From Pseudomonadota bacterium (GTDB taxonomy: Bacteria > Pseudomonadota > Alphaproteobacteria > Rhizobiales > JAKPQE01), in the NCBI GenBank assembly GCA_029572955.1, contig JAKPQE010000026.1, positions 1 through 64,000 on the forward strand: a stretch of 64,000 nucleotides of DNA, read 5' to 3'. Shown here one piece after another: positions 1 to 8,390 of this stretch. Position numbers and translations under genes: made by a program. Each line of letters begins with the position of its first letter. Positions within the stretch are counted from its first letter, which is position 1. The notes beneath the pieces are model-generated. The model ran no database searches, was not told the DNA's origin, and saw only the letters and a list, made by a program, of their open reading frames with translations.

Positions 1-263
1 ACGCCGGTATCGAGCCATCGGTCGGCAGCGTCGGCGACAGCTACGACAATGCCCTCGCCGAAACCATCAACGGCCTCTACAAGGCCGAGGTCATTCATCG
101 ACGCGGGCCATGGCGGTCCTTCGAGGCGGTCGAGTTCGCCACCCTCGAATGGGTCGACCGGTTCAACAATCGCCGGCTATTGGAGCCCATCGGTAACATA
201 CCGCCGGCGGAAGCCGAGGCACGCTTCTACGCCATGCTGGAAACTCAGCCCATGGCCGCGTGA
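1..263 (+). CDS. IS3-family transposase OrfB, C-terminal part (partial)
   Basis: The reading frame starts at base 3 and ends at TGA 261-263, giving the last 86 residues. It contains the signature YDNALAETINGLYKAE followed by FATLEWVDRFNNRRLLEPIG. This is the end of the DDE (rve) catalytic domain of IS3-family OrfB, including the final catalytic Glu of DDE. The enzyme cuts and joins the element's ends. The 5' part is cut by the window edge. Family assignment is firm; the exact IS name is not attempted. Confidence 0.88.
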   Translation, partial: AGIEPSVGSVGDSYDNALAETINGLYKAEVIHRRGPWRSFEAVEFATLEWVDRFNNRRLLEPIGNIPPAEAEARFYAMLETQPMAA

Positions 264-302
264 CTCAAACAAAATGGCCTCCGGCAAACCCGGCGCGGTT
301 CG
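1..302 (+). mobile_element. Right end of an IS3-family insertion sequence (left part outside window)
   Basis: The window opens inside the transposase gene of an IS3-family element. The element ends with a terminal repeat at about 278-302 (CCTCCGGCAAACCCGGCGCG followed by GTT). This matches the usual IS3-group right end, the complement of TGAACCGCCC..., with one or two differences. The left repeat and any target duplication lie outside the window, so intactness cannot be judged. It sits 107 bases past the last gene of the sugar cluster and so marks that cluster's edge. Confidence 0.8.
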
Positions 303-408
303 GAATGCATATTTACGATCATTTTGAGTTCTTTTGTGTCAATTCCTGACAGATTTCGACATGGACCATACCCACTGGAGACCGCGCCGCGAACGAGCAG
401 GGCCGTGG

Positions 409-2070
409 TCAACCCGCATCCTCGGTAGTCACAAGACCCGCGAAATCGAGACCATGTTTGCCGAGCCAGGCTTCGGTGTGCCAGGAGACGGCGTGGCGGG
501 CGCCGCGCCGGTCGCGGGCGACGCGACCATAGGGGAAGCGGGCATAGCTCGAGGTCGCGCCGTACCAGTAGTAGAAGGCGCGGCGGTCGAAGGCGCGCCA
601 GCTCGCTTCCGGGGCAAAGGCGAAGGCGAGCTTGGCAAGGCCGCGGGCGAGGCGCACGGGCGTTGCCATGCGGACCGGCGGATTGATCGGCACCTCGCGC
701 CAGACGCCGCCCCAGTCCTCGGCCTCGAGCATGCGGGCATAGAGGTTCTGCCCGGCCTTCAGGCGCCGCGAGATCGGCTGCCAATAGTCCATGTATTCGC
801 GGTCCCAGAGCGGCATCCACCAGGAGAGCCCCATCAGCTCGTAGGAGCGCTGGCCGGCGATCGTATACTTCGACTGGCGGTTTTCCAGTTCGAGGAGTTC
901 GTGGGCGGCGTGAGCGGTCGCCAGCGTCGGCTCGGGCAGGTCTTCCTCGGCGAGCTGGCGGGCGAGCATTTCGGCGATGCGCTTGTCGTTCTCGGGCGTC
1001 ACCAGCGCATCCCAGAGCCGGTAGTGCTTGCCGACCATCGCCGACATGGCGAGGGCCGAAAGGCTCGCCGGATCGGTCCTGTCGATCGGGCCGGCGAGGG
1101 CCTTCGGGATGTGGTTGCCGGTGATGTAGTCGCCGGACTGGCCGTTGACGACGAGCGCGTCCGGGGCAAGCACGCCCCTTTCGAGGAGGTAGTCGAGCGG
1201 GGCGAGGTCCTGGACGAAGGCGACCGAGTTCAGCACCTCGGCGTGATCGAGGAAGCGGCGGAAAAGGTCGCTCTGGAAATGCGCGCGCTGGCCAGCGAGC
1301 GGCTGGGGCACGTAATGCCAAGGATAGCCGAGGCGCCGGGCGACGTCGCGGCTCGGCCCGACCTCGCGATTGCCGGGCAGCCCGTAGGCGAAGCAGACGA
1401 CGTTCTTGTGGCCGAGTTCGGCAAGGCCCGAGACGATGGCGCGGGAATCGCGGCCGGCCGAGAGCGGGATGGCGATCTGGCGGCCGCCGGCGGCGGCGAT
1501 CGTCTTCTCGACGATGCGCATGGTGATGTCGCGGCAGGTGCGGAGCGCTTCGGCGTCGTCCTGTTCCTCGACCCGCCAGGGCTCGTAGCGATAGTGGCGG
1601 CGAACGCTCGCCTTGCCGGCGCCGTCGACGAGGACGAACTGGCCGGGCTTCAGGCATTTGACGCCGCGATAGAGGGTGCTGGCGCCGATCGTATAGCCGG
1701 ACATCGCGGCGGCACGCGCCTGATCGGCGTCGATGTCGAGCGGGCCGGTGGCCGCCAGCAGGGCCCGGCCGGCGGGGCTGACGCGTGTGCCCTCTCGGTC
1801 CTCGTGCCAGAGCATCTGGATCGAGGCGCAATGGTCGACCGCGGCAAGGCCGAAGCGGGGCCCGGCGAAGGCGAGGGCGAAGAAGCCGTCGAGACCGGCA
1901 AGGAGACCTGCGACCTCGGTTGCCTCGGCGGCGGCGAGCGCCGCGCAGAGGGCGGCGTCCGTCCGGCCGATCAGCAGGCCGGATATCCACAAGGTCGCGC
2001 CATCGACCGCGACCGAGCGCCAGCCCGGCCGGCCGTCGGCACCGATGATGCGCAGGTGCGCCGCTATCAT
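409..2070 (-). CDS. Asparagine-synthase-like amidotransferase, no glutaminase Cys
   Basis: A 553-residue protein of the asparagine synthetase / beta-lactam synthetase superfamily. The ATP-binding PP-loop SAGRDS is at about residues 204-209. The N-terminal half resembles the class II glutaminase fold, but the protein does not begin with the Met-Cys of active glutaminases, so it probably does not hydrolyse glutamine. ATG 2070 is chosen because GAGG lies 9 bases upstream; a TTG 27 bases further up is also open. It is the last gene of the minus-strand cluster, 75 bases after the preceding glycosyltransferase stop. Members of this family in glycan loci amidate or adenylate sugar carboxylates. That role, perhaps on the carboxyl of a nonulosonic acid, is inferred only. 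Confidence 0.75.
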   Translation of the reverse strand: MIAAHLRIIGADGRPGWRSVAVDGATLWISGLLIGRTDAALCAALAAAEATEVAGLLAGLDGFFALAFAGPRFGLAAVDHCASIQMLWHEDREGTRVSPAGRALLAATGPLDIDADQARAAAMSGYTIGASTLYRGVKCLKPGQFVLVDGAGKASVRRHYRYEPWRVEEQDDAEALRTCRDITMRIVEKTIAAAGGRQIAIPLSAGRDSRAIVSGLAELGHKNVVCFAYGLPGNREVGPSRDVARRLGYPWHYVPQPLAGQRAHFQSDLFRRFLDHAEVLNSVAFVQDLAPLDYLLERGVLAPDALVVNGQSGDYITGNHIPKALAGPIDRTDPASLSALAMSAMVGKHYRLWDALVTPENDKRIAEMLARQLAEEDLPEPTLATAHAAHELLELENRQSKYTIAGQRSYELMGLSWWMPLWDREYMDYWQPISRRLKAGQNLYARMLEAEDWGGVWREVPINPPVRMATPVRLARGLAKLAFAFAPEASWRAFDRRAFYYWYGATSSYARFPYGRVARDRRGARHAVSWHTEAWLGKHGLDFAGLVTTEDAG

Positions 2071-2145
2071 GACCGGGCACCTCGCAAAGTTGACCAAACC
2101 GCCGCCGGCGCCCCTAGCAATCTCGAATCGCTGCTCACAGCCACC

Positions 2146-3687
2146 TCACTCTTCACCTGCCAGGAGATTGCGGATTTCGGCCGGATCGCCGGCCGCGCCG
2201 ATCAAGGTAACCTCCGCCAGCTCGGCGGCATCGAAACACGGCAGGTTGCGCTCGTCCCAGCGAACGTCGACGAAACGACAGCGGCGATCGAGGATCTGCT
2301 GCGCGGCGGCATGGAAGCGGACGATCCCGAGATCGAGGACGACGACCGCCCGGTCGCTGCAGCAGGCCTCCCAGAAGGCCGTCGACTGAGGGTAGTCGGA
2401 GATGATCACGTCGGCGTCGGCCAGCGCCTGCGGGAACGGTCTCGTGTCAAGCTCGGCCAGGCCGGTCAGCGGATGGGGCAACCCGCTGAGCTTGCTCTCC
2501 GGGTGCGGCTTGACCGCAAATTCGACCGAAGCGTCCCGAAACGACTCGAGGACGGCGAAATGCTGGTGCAGATAGACCGGATCCGGCAACAGCGGAGGCA
2601 AGTTCTGCAGACCGCCATTGAAGCAGGTCGGCAGGTAGAGCACCCGCGGCCTCGCCCGCCGGGTTCTTGGCGCCGTCCTTGCGGCCTTGCGAAACAGCGG
2701 GTCTCCCCCTCCCCCGACGATCCTGGCCGGACGCAGGCTCCGATACTCGTCGCCGTAGCTCAAACGATTCGACAGATTCGCCGCCGCCTCGGTCGGGGCC
2801 ACCACCCTTTCTGCGACGATGCGATCGACCAATAGCAAAAGCGCCGCCTCATCGATGAAGCTTCCCGACCCGCCATGGTCGAAGATCGCCGTAGGAATAC
2901 CGCGACGCCTAGCTTCTAGTAGGCATGCCCGGACCGAAAAATTGCCGGCTGAATTGGCCCAGAGAGCGCGCGGCAGCTGCATCCCGGACAGGCCGTCGAG
3001 TAGCCGGTCGGCACGCTCCACGGTCGTGGCGATCTCGGCGCAGGCGGCGTTGCGCAGCGGCGCGACACGGCCGGTATCGACGGGATACCGATCGAGCAGA
3101 GCAACGAGTGCATCCGTCAAGAAGGACACCCGCCCGGCGTCGGCGCGCCCCCGTTTCAACGCCTGAGCCGCGATCGTCTCGGCATGGCGATAACCGATCG
3201 CCTCGCTGCCGAGGGCCGCCTCGCTGCGCAGCAATCCGTTGTGGCTGATTGCGACGGCGTCTGGCGCGATCAGCGCTTGGACAAGGCGGCCGGGCGTGGC
3301 AGACCACGATGCGACGCGGGCCAAACGCCGTGCCAGCGGCCGCGAGATGCGCTGATCGTATCTTGACGACGTGGCCTTGGCTGGGGCGGCCGCTACCGCG
3401 GCGCCATCCAGCCCCGCTCCGAGGATGACTGCGCCTTGGGCTTCGGCGGCTTCGGCGAGCCAGGCCCGATGACCGAACTCCCGGACGGTCGCGCTCGCCC
3501 TGGCGACTGCCTGGATGGCCGTGATCCGCAATCGCTCGTCCGCGAGCCCGGCGATCAACTGCAAGCTCAAGTCGCTTTGCTGCGATTGCCGAGCCCGCAG
3601 ATCGGCATAGGCGATCGGCCAGAAGAAGCCCGATCGCCAATCCGGCAGATTAGGCACCGCCGCCAGCTTTCCGGGGAGGGTCGTCAT
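2146..3687 (-). CDS. Putative GT-B glycosyltransferase of the nonulosonate cluster
   Basis: A 513-residue soluble protein. Its C-terminal half has the pattern FAVKPHPESK, then LADADVIISDYPQSTAFWEA. This is the phosphate/nucleotide-binding signature of GT-B proteins related to CDP-glycerol glycerophosphotransferases and capsule transferases. No signal peptide or membrane segment is visible. Its ATG overlaps the stop of the preceding gene by four bases (ATGA), so translation is coupled. It is one of four such proteins in this cluster. A role as transferase for one of the CMP-nonulosonic acids is inferred from context. No family name is certain. Confidence 0.6.
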   Translation of the reverse strand: MTTLPGKLAAVPNLPDWRSGFFWPIAYADLRARQSQQSDLSLQLIAGLADERLRITAIQAVARASATVREFGHRAWLAEAAEAQGAVILGAGLDGAAVAAAPAKATSSRYDQRISRPLARRLARVASWSATPGRLVQALIAPDAVAISHNGLLRSEAALGSEAIGYRHAETIAAQALKRGRADAGRVSFLTDALVALLDRYPVDTGRVAPLRNAACAEIATTVERADRLLDGLSGMQLPRALWANSAGNFSVRACLLEARRRGIPTAIFDHGGSGSFIDEAALLLLVDRIVAERVVAPTEAAANLSNRLSYGDEYRSLRPARIVGGGGDPLFRKAARTAPRTRRARPRVLYLPTCFNGGLQNLPPLLPDPVYLHQHFAVLESFRDASVEFAVKPHPESKLSGLPHPLTGLAELDTRPFPQALADADVIISDYPQSTAFWEACCSDRAVVVLDLGIVRFHAAAQQILDRRCRFVDVRWDERNLPCFDAAELAEVTLIGAAGDPAEIRNLLAGEE

Positions 3688-4832
3688 TTGCCACGCTCCG
3701 ATCGGGCGAGCCAGTCATCGATTACATCCAACGCCCGCGCCGCGGCAAGACTCGGGTCCGGCAATTCGGCTTGGGCCTTGCGCCAATAGTCGTCTCGGGC
3801 CTCCGGCGCAAGGGCATGGCGCATGGCGCTCGCCAGCGCCTCCCGGTCCCAGGCGACCGAACCGAGCCCCATGTCGGCACAGGGTAGCGACAGAAGACCG
3901 GTCCATCGGCGATAGAGTTCGGCAAGGCGCGGCTCCGATAGCACGTAGAGGACGGTGCCCAGCGGTCCGTTTGCCTGGCGGCTGAGTTGCGCGTGGTCGT
4001 AGCCGCAGGTCGAAAACGGCGTAATGAGGAGATCGGCGGCAGCGAGCAAGGGCTCCTGGTTCCGTTCGTCGTCGAAGTCGATGGCGAGACCGCATTGCGA
4101 GGCCAGGGCCGTGACGCGCTCGCGACACATCGACCCTTCCTTGGGGTGTGGCCGATAGACGAGGCGCGTGCGCTCGCGCTCGAAACCCGCGGCAATACGC
4201 AACACGTCGGCGATCGCCGCGCCATAGGCCGGCTCGTCCCAGAGTGGCTGGCCGGCGATCGCGAGGAACCACGTCTCGTTGCCGACTGCAAACCGGGTGC
4301 GCCCCTGCGAGCGCATCATATCGACATCGACTCCGGCATAGCCGACATGCTTCAGCGAGCCGACCGCAGTGGCGGTGGCGCTCCAGCGCTCTCCGGTCAG
4401 GCCGACGGCGACCTCGTCGATGCAGAGGAAGTGTCGGGGCAAGGTTCCGAATGTGCGATTGGCATCGCCCCAGAAATCCTGAACCGCAAAGGTGGGTAGG
4501 TCCTCGGACGCTATGTAGAGAAGCGCCTCATCGAGGCCGGCGCCGGGACCCGACAGACCGACGACGAGCGCGTCCGGCCGGTGTTTGGCAAGGATGGCCC
4601 GAGCCGCTGCCAAGAGAGCCGCGGCATCGCCGTCCGTCAGCGACGAGACGATTGGAGCGGCGAATTGCACGCAGTCATGCGAGCCGCCGCGATAGCGATC
4701 GGCAGCAGGCGCCTGAAGGACGCATGACACCTCGAATCGTCGATCGCCGGCCGCTGCCGCACCGAGTTCAACGATCGCCTGACCGGCCCCGACATCGCGC
4801 GCCGACAAGAGGAGGCGATGGCGACCGCTCAA
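3684..4832 (-). CDS. Putative GT-B glycosyltransferase (TTG start)
   Basis: A 382-residue protein read from a TTG codon at 4832 that overlaps the stop of the kinase-like gene (TTGA). The open frame continues upstream to 5066, but that stretch lies inside the kinase gene and has no protein-like character. The mature N-terminus would read MSGRHRLLLSARDVGAGQ, a plausible Rossmann start. The C-terminal half holds RLVYRPHPKEGS and LLAAADLLITPFSTCGYDHA, the same GT-B pattern as its neighbour. Its substrate cannot be read from the sequence. It is probably a sugar transferase acting on the products of this cluster. Confidence 0.58.
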   Translation of the reverse strand: MSGRHRLLLSARDVGAGQAIVELGAAAAGDRRFEVSCVLQAPAADRYRGGSHDCVQFAAPIVSSLTDGDAAALLAAARAILAKHRPDALVVGLSGPGAGLDEALLYIASEDLPTFAVQDFWGDANRTFGTLPRHFLCIDEVAVGLTGERWSATATAVGSLKHVGYAGVDVDMMRSQGRTRFAVGNETWFLAIAGQPLWDEPAYGAAIADVLRIAAGFERERTRLVYRPHPKEGSMCRERVTALASQCGLAIDFDDERNQEPLLAAADLLITPFSTCGYDHAQLSRQANGPLGTVLYVLSEPRLAELYRRWTGLLSLPCADMGLGSVAWDREALASAMRHALAPEARDDYWRKAQAELPDPSLAAARALDVIDDWLARSERGK

Positions 4833-5869
4833 AACCGACTCGCCCCGATTGCCTGGATGAGATCGGCACGCGCCGTCTGCATCTCGGCGAGATTGGCGAA
4901 CTTCTGCCATTCGCTGGCCGGCCAAGGCATTCCCTTCACTTCGGCCTCGCACATGATGGCGGCCGAGCGCATGACGAGGTTGCGCAGGCTCTCGCGCAGC
5001 CAGTCTCGGGACGACCCGATCTGGCCTCCGGCCTGCACATGGCCGGCGAGCAGGGCGCGTGCGCAAGTCAGGGCCATCGCGTCGTCCTGGATTTCGAGAA
5101 GGATCAGACGCTCGATCGCGAATGCCAGGTCGATCGTCGGTGATGCCCAGGTGACGACCGCTTCCTCAAAGTCGAGAAAAACCACGCCACCCCGTTCGTC
5201 CACGAGAATGTTTCCGGGATTGAGGTCGCCGTGAACGACCTGGTCCTGCGGCGAGGATTGCAGGAAACGATCGAGATGCCGTGCACAAAGGGCGCGGACG
5301 GCATACGGTATCCGGCATTGGCCGGCCGTTTGTGAGGTCACCGCCTCCAATCGCGCGACAAGCGTTGCCTTGCGGGCGACGGCAGCAGCACGGATCGCCG
5401 AGCCGTCGGGACAGACGGCCAGGGCCCCGTGCAGCCTCGCGATCGCGGCGCCGAGCGCGAACAACTCGGCCGGTTCGGCCGTGGGATGGCGTCCCTTGAC
5501 GAAGGGCGAGGCGCACAGGGCGGTGTCGGCATCGATACTGCGGGGAAAACCCTCCAGTATCACTGAAGCGCCAACGCCCGCCTGCAGAACGAACCGGGCG
5601 ACGGCATTGGCGGCAGTCTGCCAAGGCGCATGGGAAGCGGGGATCAGCTTGACGAACAGGCTGGCGCCGTCATTGTCGACGAACCGGAAGAATCGAGCCG
5701 ATGTTGCCTCATCGGACACGTCGCCGAGCCGATGGACCGCGCCGTTTCGGCCTATTGCCGCGATCATCCGCCGCGCAATGTCGGGATCGCATGGCAGGTC
5801 GGTGAACGCGAGCGTCCGCGTGCCCGTCCGCGCCGGAAATCGCGGGATCCAGGATGGCTTATTTGCCAT
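4829..5869 (-). CDS. Aminoglycoside-phosphotransferase-family kinase
   Basis: A 346-residue protein of the APH/choline-kinase fold. It has the catalytic loop HGDLNPGNILVD (the HGDxxxxN signature) followed by VVFLDFEEAV, the metal-binding DFG-equivalent. Such enzymes move the gamma-phosphate of ATP to a small hydroxylated substrate. ATG 5869 lies within the end of the upstream NeuB-like gene; a GTG nine bases earlier is an alternative. Placed between a NeuB-like gene and two putative glycosyltransferases, it is more likely a sugar or lipid-sugar kinase of the glycan pathway than an antibiotic resistance gene. The substrate is unknown. Confidence 0.75.
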   Translation of the reverse strand: MANKPSWIPRFPARTGTRTLAFTDLPCDPDIARRMIAAIGRNGAVHRLGDVSDEATSARFFRFVDNDGASLFVKLIPASHAPWQTAANAVARFVLQAGVGASVILEGFPRSIDADTALCASPFVKGRHPTAEPAELFALGAAIARLHGALAVCPDGSAIRAAAVARKATLVARLEAVTSQTAGQCRIPYAVRALCARHLDRFLQSSPQDQVVHGDLNPGNILVDERGGVVFLDFEEAVVTWASPTIDLAFAIERLILLEIQDDAMALTCARALLAGHVQAGGQIGSSRDWLRESLRNLVMRSAAIMCEAEVKGMPWPASEWQKFANLAEMQTARADLIQAIGASRF

Positions 5870-6950
5870 GACCTGCACGGCCGGAAGTCGGCCCGGAATA
5901 TGCGATGTCGTTCCAGGATACCGGTCGACCCATCCGGACGGCGCGGATCAGGCGACAACCCGCCACCGCCGACCAGAGTTCGGCGCCGATCCCGCGCGCG
6001 GGAAAGGCGAAGTCGATCGTTTCGAGCGAAATCTCGACCCCCGGTTCGAGGTCCCTTCGAGCCACCAGGCCCATGCGGTCGATCGGCTTGGCGCGGGCTG
6101 GGGAGAGCCGCCGCATCGGGTCCCCGATCGCCGCATGAATGGCACTGACTGCGGTCAGCAGGCCAGCAACCTCAGACAGTCGCATTGCGTGAAAAGTGTC
6201 CTGATCGATGTCGGCGCCGTCGGGCACGACGCCCTTTTCCAGCACGGACGCGCCGAGTGCCGCTCCGGCGAGCATCATCTCAAGGCCGTGATGATGGTCG
6301 GACAAGCCGATAGGTACCCGGAACAGCCGCGACAGCGTCGGGATCATCTGCAGGTGATGCTGGCTGAGCGGCGCCGGCGGCGCCGGGGGCGAGTGCTCGA
6401 TCAGGAGGGCCGAGGCGCCGCCCTCGCGCGCCCAGTTCTCGGCTGTCGCGATCTCGTCGAGCGACGACTTTCCGGTATCGATCATCAATGGCAGACCGAG
6501 GCCGGCAGCAAACCGGATCAGCGGCTCGTGGGTTATGTTGCTCGACGGGATCTTGATCGCAACGGCGCCAATATCGCGGGCGAATGCAGCCCCTTCGATG
6601 TCGTAGACCGATAGGACGAAATCGATGCCGGCGCCCCGCGCGACGGCGAACAGGCGGTCAGTCTCAGCGAGCGAGACCACCTTGCGCGCGATCAGCGCGC
6701 GGTAGTTCTCGTGCAAGATCTGATTGCCGTCGAAATAGGCGGCTTCGGTGCCATCGTCCAGGGCAATCTCGGCCCGGTGCAGCACCGCCCCCTTGACGAT
6801 CTCGATCCCCGCCGCGACCAGAGAACTCAGCATGAACTCGGCCAGTGCCATGTCCTGGTTGAAAAACAGGTCGATGTCCGGAAGCAGCAACGGTGCGGCG
6901 CCGCCGCCAACGAGCCGCTTGCCGAACCAAACCGAAGGCATGTCGGTCAT
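5859..6950 (-). CDS. Divergent NeuB-like nonulosonate synthase (first of four)
   Basis: A 363-residue protein with the NeuB TIM-barrel layout and a C-terminal SAF (antifreeze-like) domain at about 310-355. NeuB enzymes condense phosphoenolpyruvate with a 6-carbon hexosamine to make a 9-carbon ulosonic acid. Several hallmarks are changed. The N-terminal AExGxNHNG motif is absent (DIDLFFNQD lies at the equivalent place). SDHHHG at 217-222 keeps the first metal-binding His, but the usual EKH reads EKG at 238-240, removing the second. ATG 6950 overlaps the hisH stop (ATGA); the longer upstream frame lies inside hisH. It may use an unusual acceptor, work without the metal, or have another function. 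Confidence 0.7.
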   Translation of the reverse strand: MTDMPSVWFGKRLVGGGAAPLLLPDIDLFFNQDMALAEFMLSSLVAAGIEIVKGAVLHRAEIALDDGTEAAYFDGNQILHENYRALIARKVVSLAETDRLFAVARGAGIDFVLSVYDIEGAAFARDIGAVAIKIPSSNITHEPLIRFAAGLGLPLMIDTGKSSLDEIATAENWAREGGASALLIEHSPPAPPAPLSQHHLQMIPTLSRLFRVPIGLSDHHHGLEMMLAGAALGASVLEKGVVPDGADIDQDTFHAMRLSEVAGLLTAVSAIHAAIGDPMRRLSPARAKPIDRMGLVARRDLEPGVEISLETIDFAFPARGIGAELWSAVAGCRLIRAVRMGRPVSWNDIAYSGPTSGRAGHGK

Positions 6951-7591
6951 AGCGAGAGGAACCTTTCGAGCAAAGCCAGGCCGGCCGGTCCGCTCTTTTC
7001 GGGATGGAACTGGCACCCGTAGAGCGGCGGCTTGCCGATGACGGCCGCAATGCGGCGTCCGCCGTAGTCGGTATCGGCGATGCGATGCGCCGGATCGGAC
7101 GGCCAGGCGGTGTAGGAATGGACGAAATAGAAGGCCGTGCCCGGCTGCGTGCCTGCGAGGATCGTCTCGGACCAGTCCGGCCCTTCCGGCGCAGGCCAGA
7201 TGCCGCGCCAGCCGATCTGCGGGATGCGGTGCGGGGTGCCGTCGGCGCGCGTCACTGGGATCCGCTGGACGCTGCCCGGAACGATCTTTAGGCCCTCGTA
7301 CACCCCGAATTCCTCACTCGAATCGAGCAGCATCTGCATACCGACGCAGATGCCGAGGAGCGGCCGCCCGGACTGGGCGAACGCGCAGACGGAATCGCGC
7401 AGGCCGTGAGCGATGAGCGTTTCGACGCATGCGCCGAACGCGCCGACGCCCGGCACGACGAGGCGATCCGCCTCCGCGACGCGGCGTGGATCACCGGTCT
7501 GGTCGACCTCGGCGCCAACCGCCTCGAGTGCACGACGCACCGACAGGAGATTGCCGACACCGTAGTCGCAAAGCGTGACTTTGTAGCTCAT
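6947..7591 (-). CDS. hisH: HisH-like glutaminase subunit of sugar amidination system
   Basis: A 214-residue class I glutamine amidotransferase. The nucleophile Cys82 lies in GICVGMQML, and the His and Glu of the triad lie in CQFHPEKSG near the C-terminus. It should release ammonia from glutamine for its HisF partner, encoded seven bases upstream. Its setting in a nonulosonate cluster, with HisF and a WbpG/PseA-type PP-loop enzyme, shows it is the glycan-modification paralogue and not the histidine pathway enzyme. ATG 7591 is chosen over an earlier in-frame codon at 7693 because residues from MSYKVTLCDYGVGN match the family start. Confidence 0.88.
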   Translation of the reverse strand: MSYKVTLCDYGVGNLLSVRRALEAVGAEVDQTGDPRRVAEADRLVVPGVGAFGACVETLIAHGLRDSVCAFAQSGRPLLGICVGMQMLLDSSEEFGVYEGLKIVPGSVQRIPVTRADGTPHRIPQIGWRGIWPAPEGPDWSETILAGTQPGTAFYFVHSYTAWPSDPAHRIADTDYGGRRIAAVIGKPPLYGCQFHPEKSGPAGLALLERFLSL

Positions 7592-7598
7592 CGGTAAA

Positions 7599-8372
7599 TC
7601 AATCGGCTCGCAGCGGTTCGCGAACCGCGATGTCGTTCGCACGGGCGGTGGCGCGCAGCTCGGCAAGCGAATACCTTCGATAGTGCAAGGCATCGGCGAT
7701 GCCGATGGCGTCGGCCATGCCCTCGGTCACCGCCGTGACCAGGTCCTGCGGCTTGCCGAAGCCACCCGAAAGGATCACAGGAACCGCAACCGCTCCGGCA
7801 ACGGCGCGCGCGAGTTCCACGTCCAACCCATTGCGGGTCCCTTCCCGGTCGACCGACGTCAACAGGACCTCGCCCGCCCCGAGATCGGCGGCGTGCCTAG
7901 CCCATTCGACCACATCGTAGCCGGTGTGCTCGCGGCCGTTGTCGACGAAGGCCTCCCACCGCCCCTCACCTTGGCGCTTTGCCTCGATCGACACGACCAT
8001 GCATTGCGAACCGAAGCGACGCGCGACATCGCCAATCAACTCCGGCGTCCGCGTCGCCTGGGTGTTAATCGCTACCTTGTCCGCGCCGGCCTTCAGCAGG
8101 GTCTCCACATCGGCGATTGAGCGAACGCCGCCGCCGACCGTCAGAGGTATGAAGATGTTCTCCGCCGTGCGCCGTATGATGTCGGTGAGGCTGTTGCGGC
8201 CGTAAAGACTGGCGACGATGTCCATATACAGCAGTTCGTCCGCACCCTCTCGGTAGTATCGCAAGGCATATTCGTTGGGATCTCCCAGTTTTCGCAACCC
8301 CTCGAGATGCACTCCCTTGATCAGGTTCGGCCCCTTGATATCCAGTCGCGCAATGATACGCAGGTTCTTCAT
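7599..8372 (-). CDS. hisF: HisF-like ammonia-channel cyclase subunit of sugar amidination system
   Basis: A 257-residue (beta/alpha)8-barrel closely following HisF, with the catalytic Asp11 in ARLDIKG and phosphate loops VGGGV and ILSGG. The second catalytic acid of true HisF, Asp130, is Glu130 here (VVSIEAKRQ). This supports a role other than imidazole-glycerol-phosphate synthesis. In the known WbpG/PseA systems HisF passes ammonia from HisH to the sugar-modifying PP-loop enzyme. The gene lies 18 bases after that enzyme's stop and is followed at once by hisH. The function is inferred from this arrangement. Confidence 0.87.
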   Translation of the reverse strand: MKNLRIIARLDIKGPNLIKGVHLEGLRKLGDPNEYALRYYREGADELLYMDIVASLYGRNSLTDIIRRTAENIFIPLTVGGGVRSIADVETLLKAGADKVAINTQATRTPELIGDVARRFGSQCMVVSIEAKRQGEGRWEAFVDNGREHTGYDVVEWARHAADLGAGEVLLTSVDREGTRNGLDVELARAVAGAVAVPVILSGGFGKPQDLVTAVTEGMADAIGIADALHYRRYSLAELRATARANDIAVREPLRAD

Positions 8373-8390
8373 GGTGGGAATTGGGACCTT

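Noticed and set aside
334-2835. 833-codon plus-strand open frame
   Set aside because: It lies antisense to the asparagine-synthase-like gene and the next glycosyltransferase, both of which have clear motifs. Its translation has no recognisable domain and reflects the lack of stops in GC-rich DNA.
4829-5869. Aminoglycoside resistance gene
   Set aside because: The APH fold is shared with many sugar kinases, and the gene is embedded by overlap in a glycan operon.
6947-8372. hisH/hisF taken as histidine biosynthesis genes
   Set aside because: They sit with a WbpG/PseA-type enzyme inside a sugar cluster, HisF carries Glu130, and no other his genes are present.
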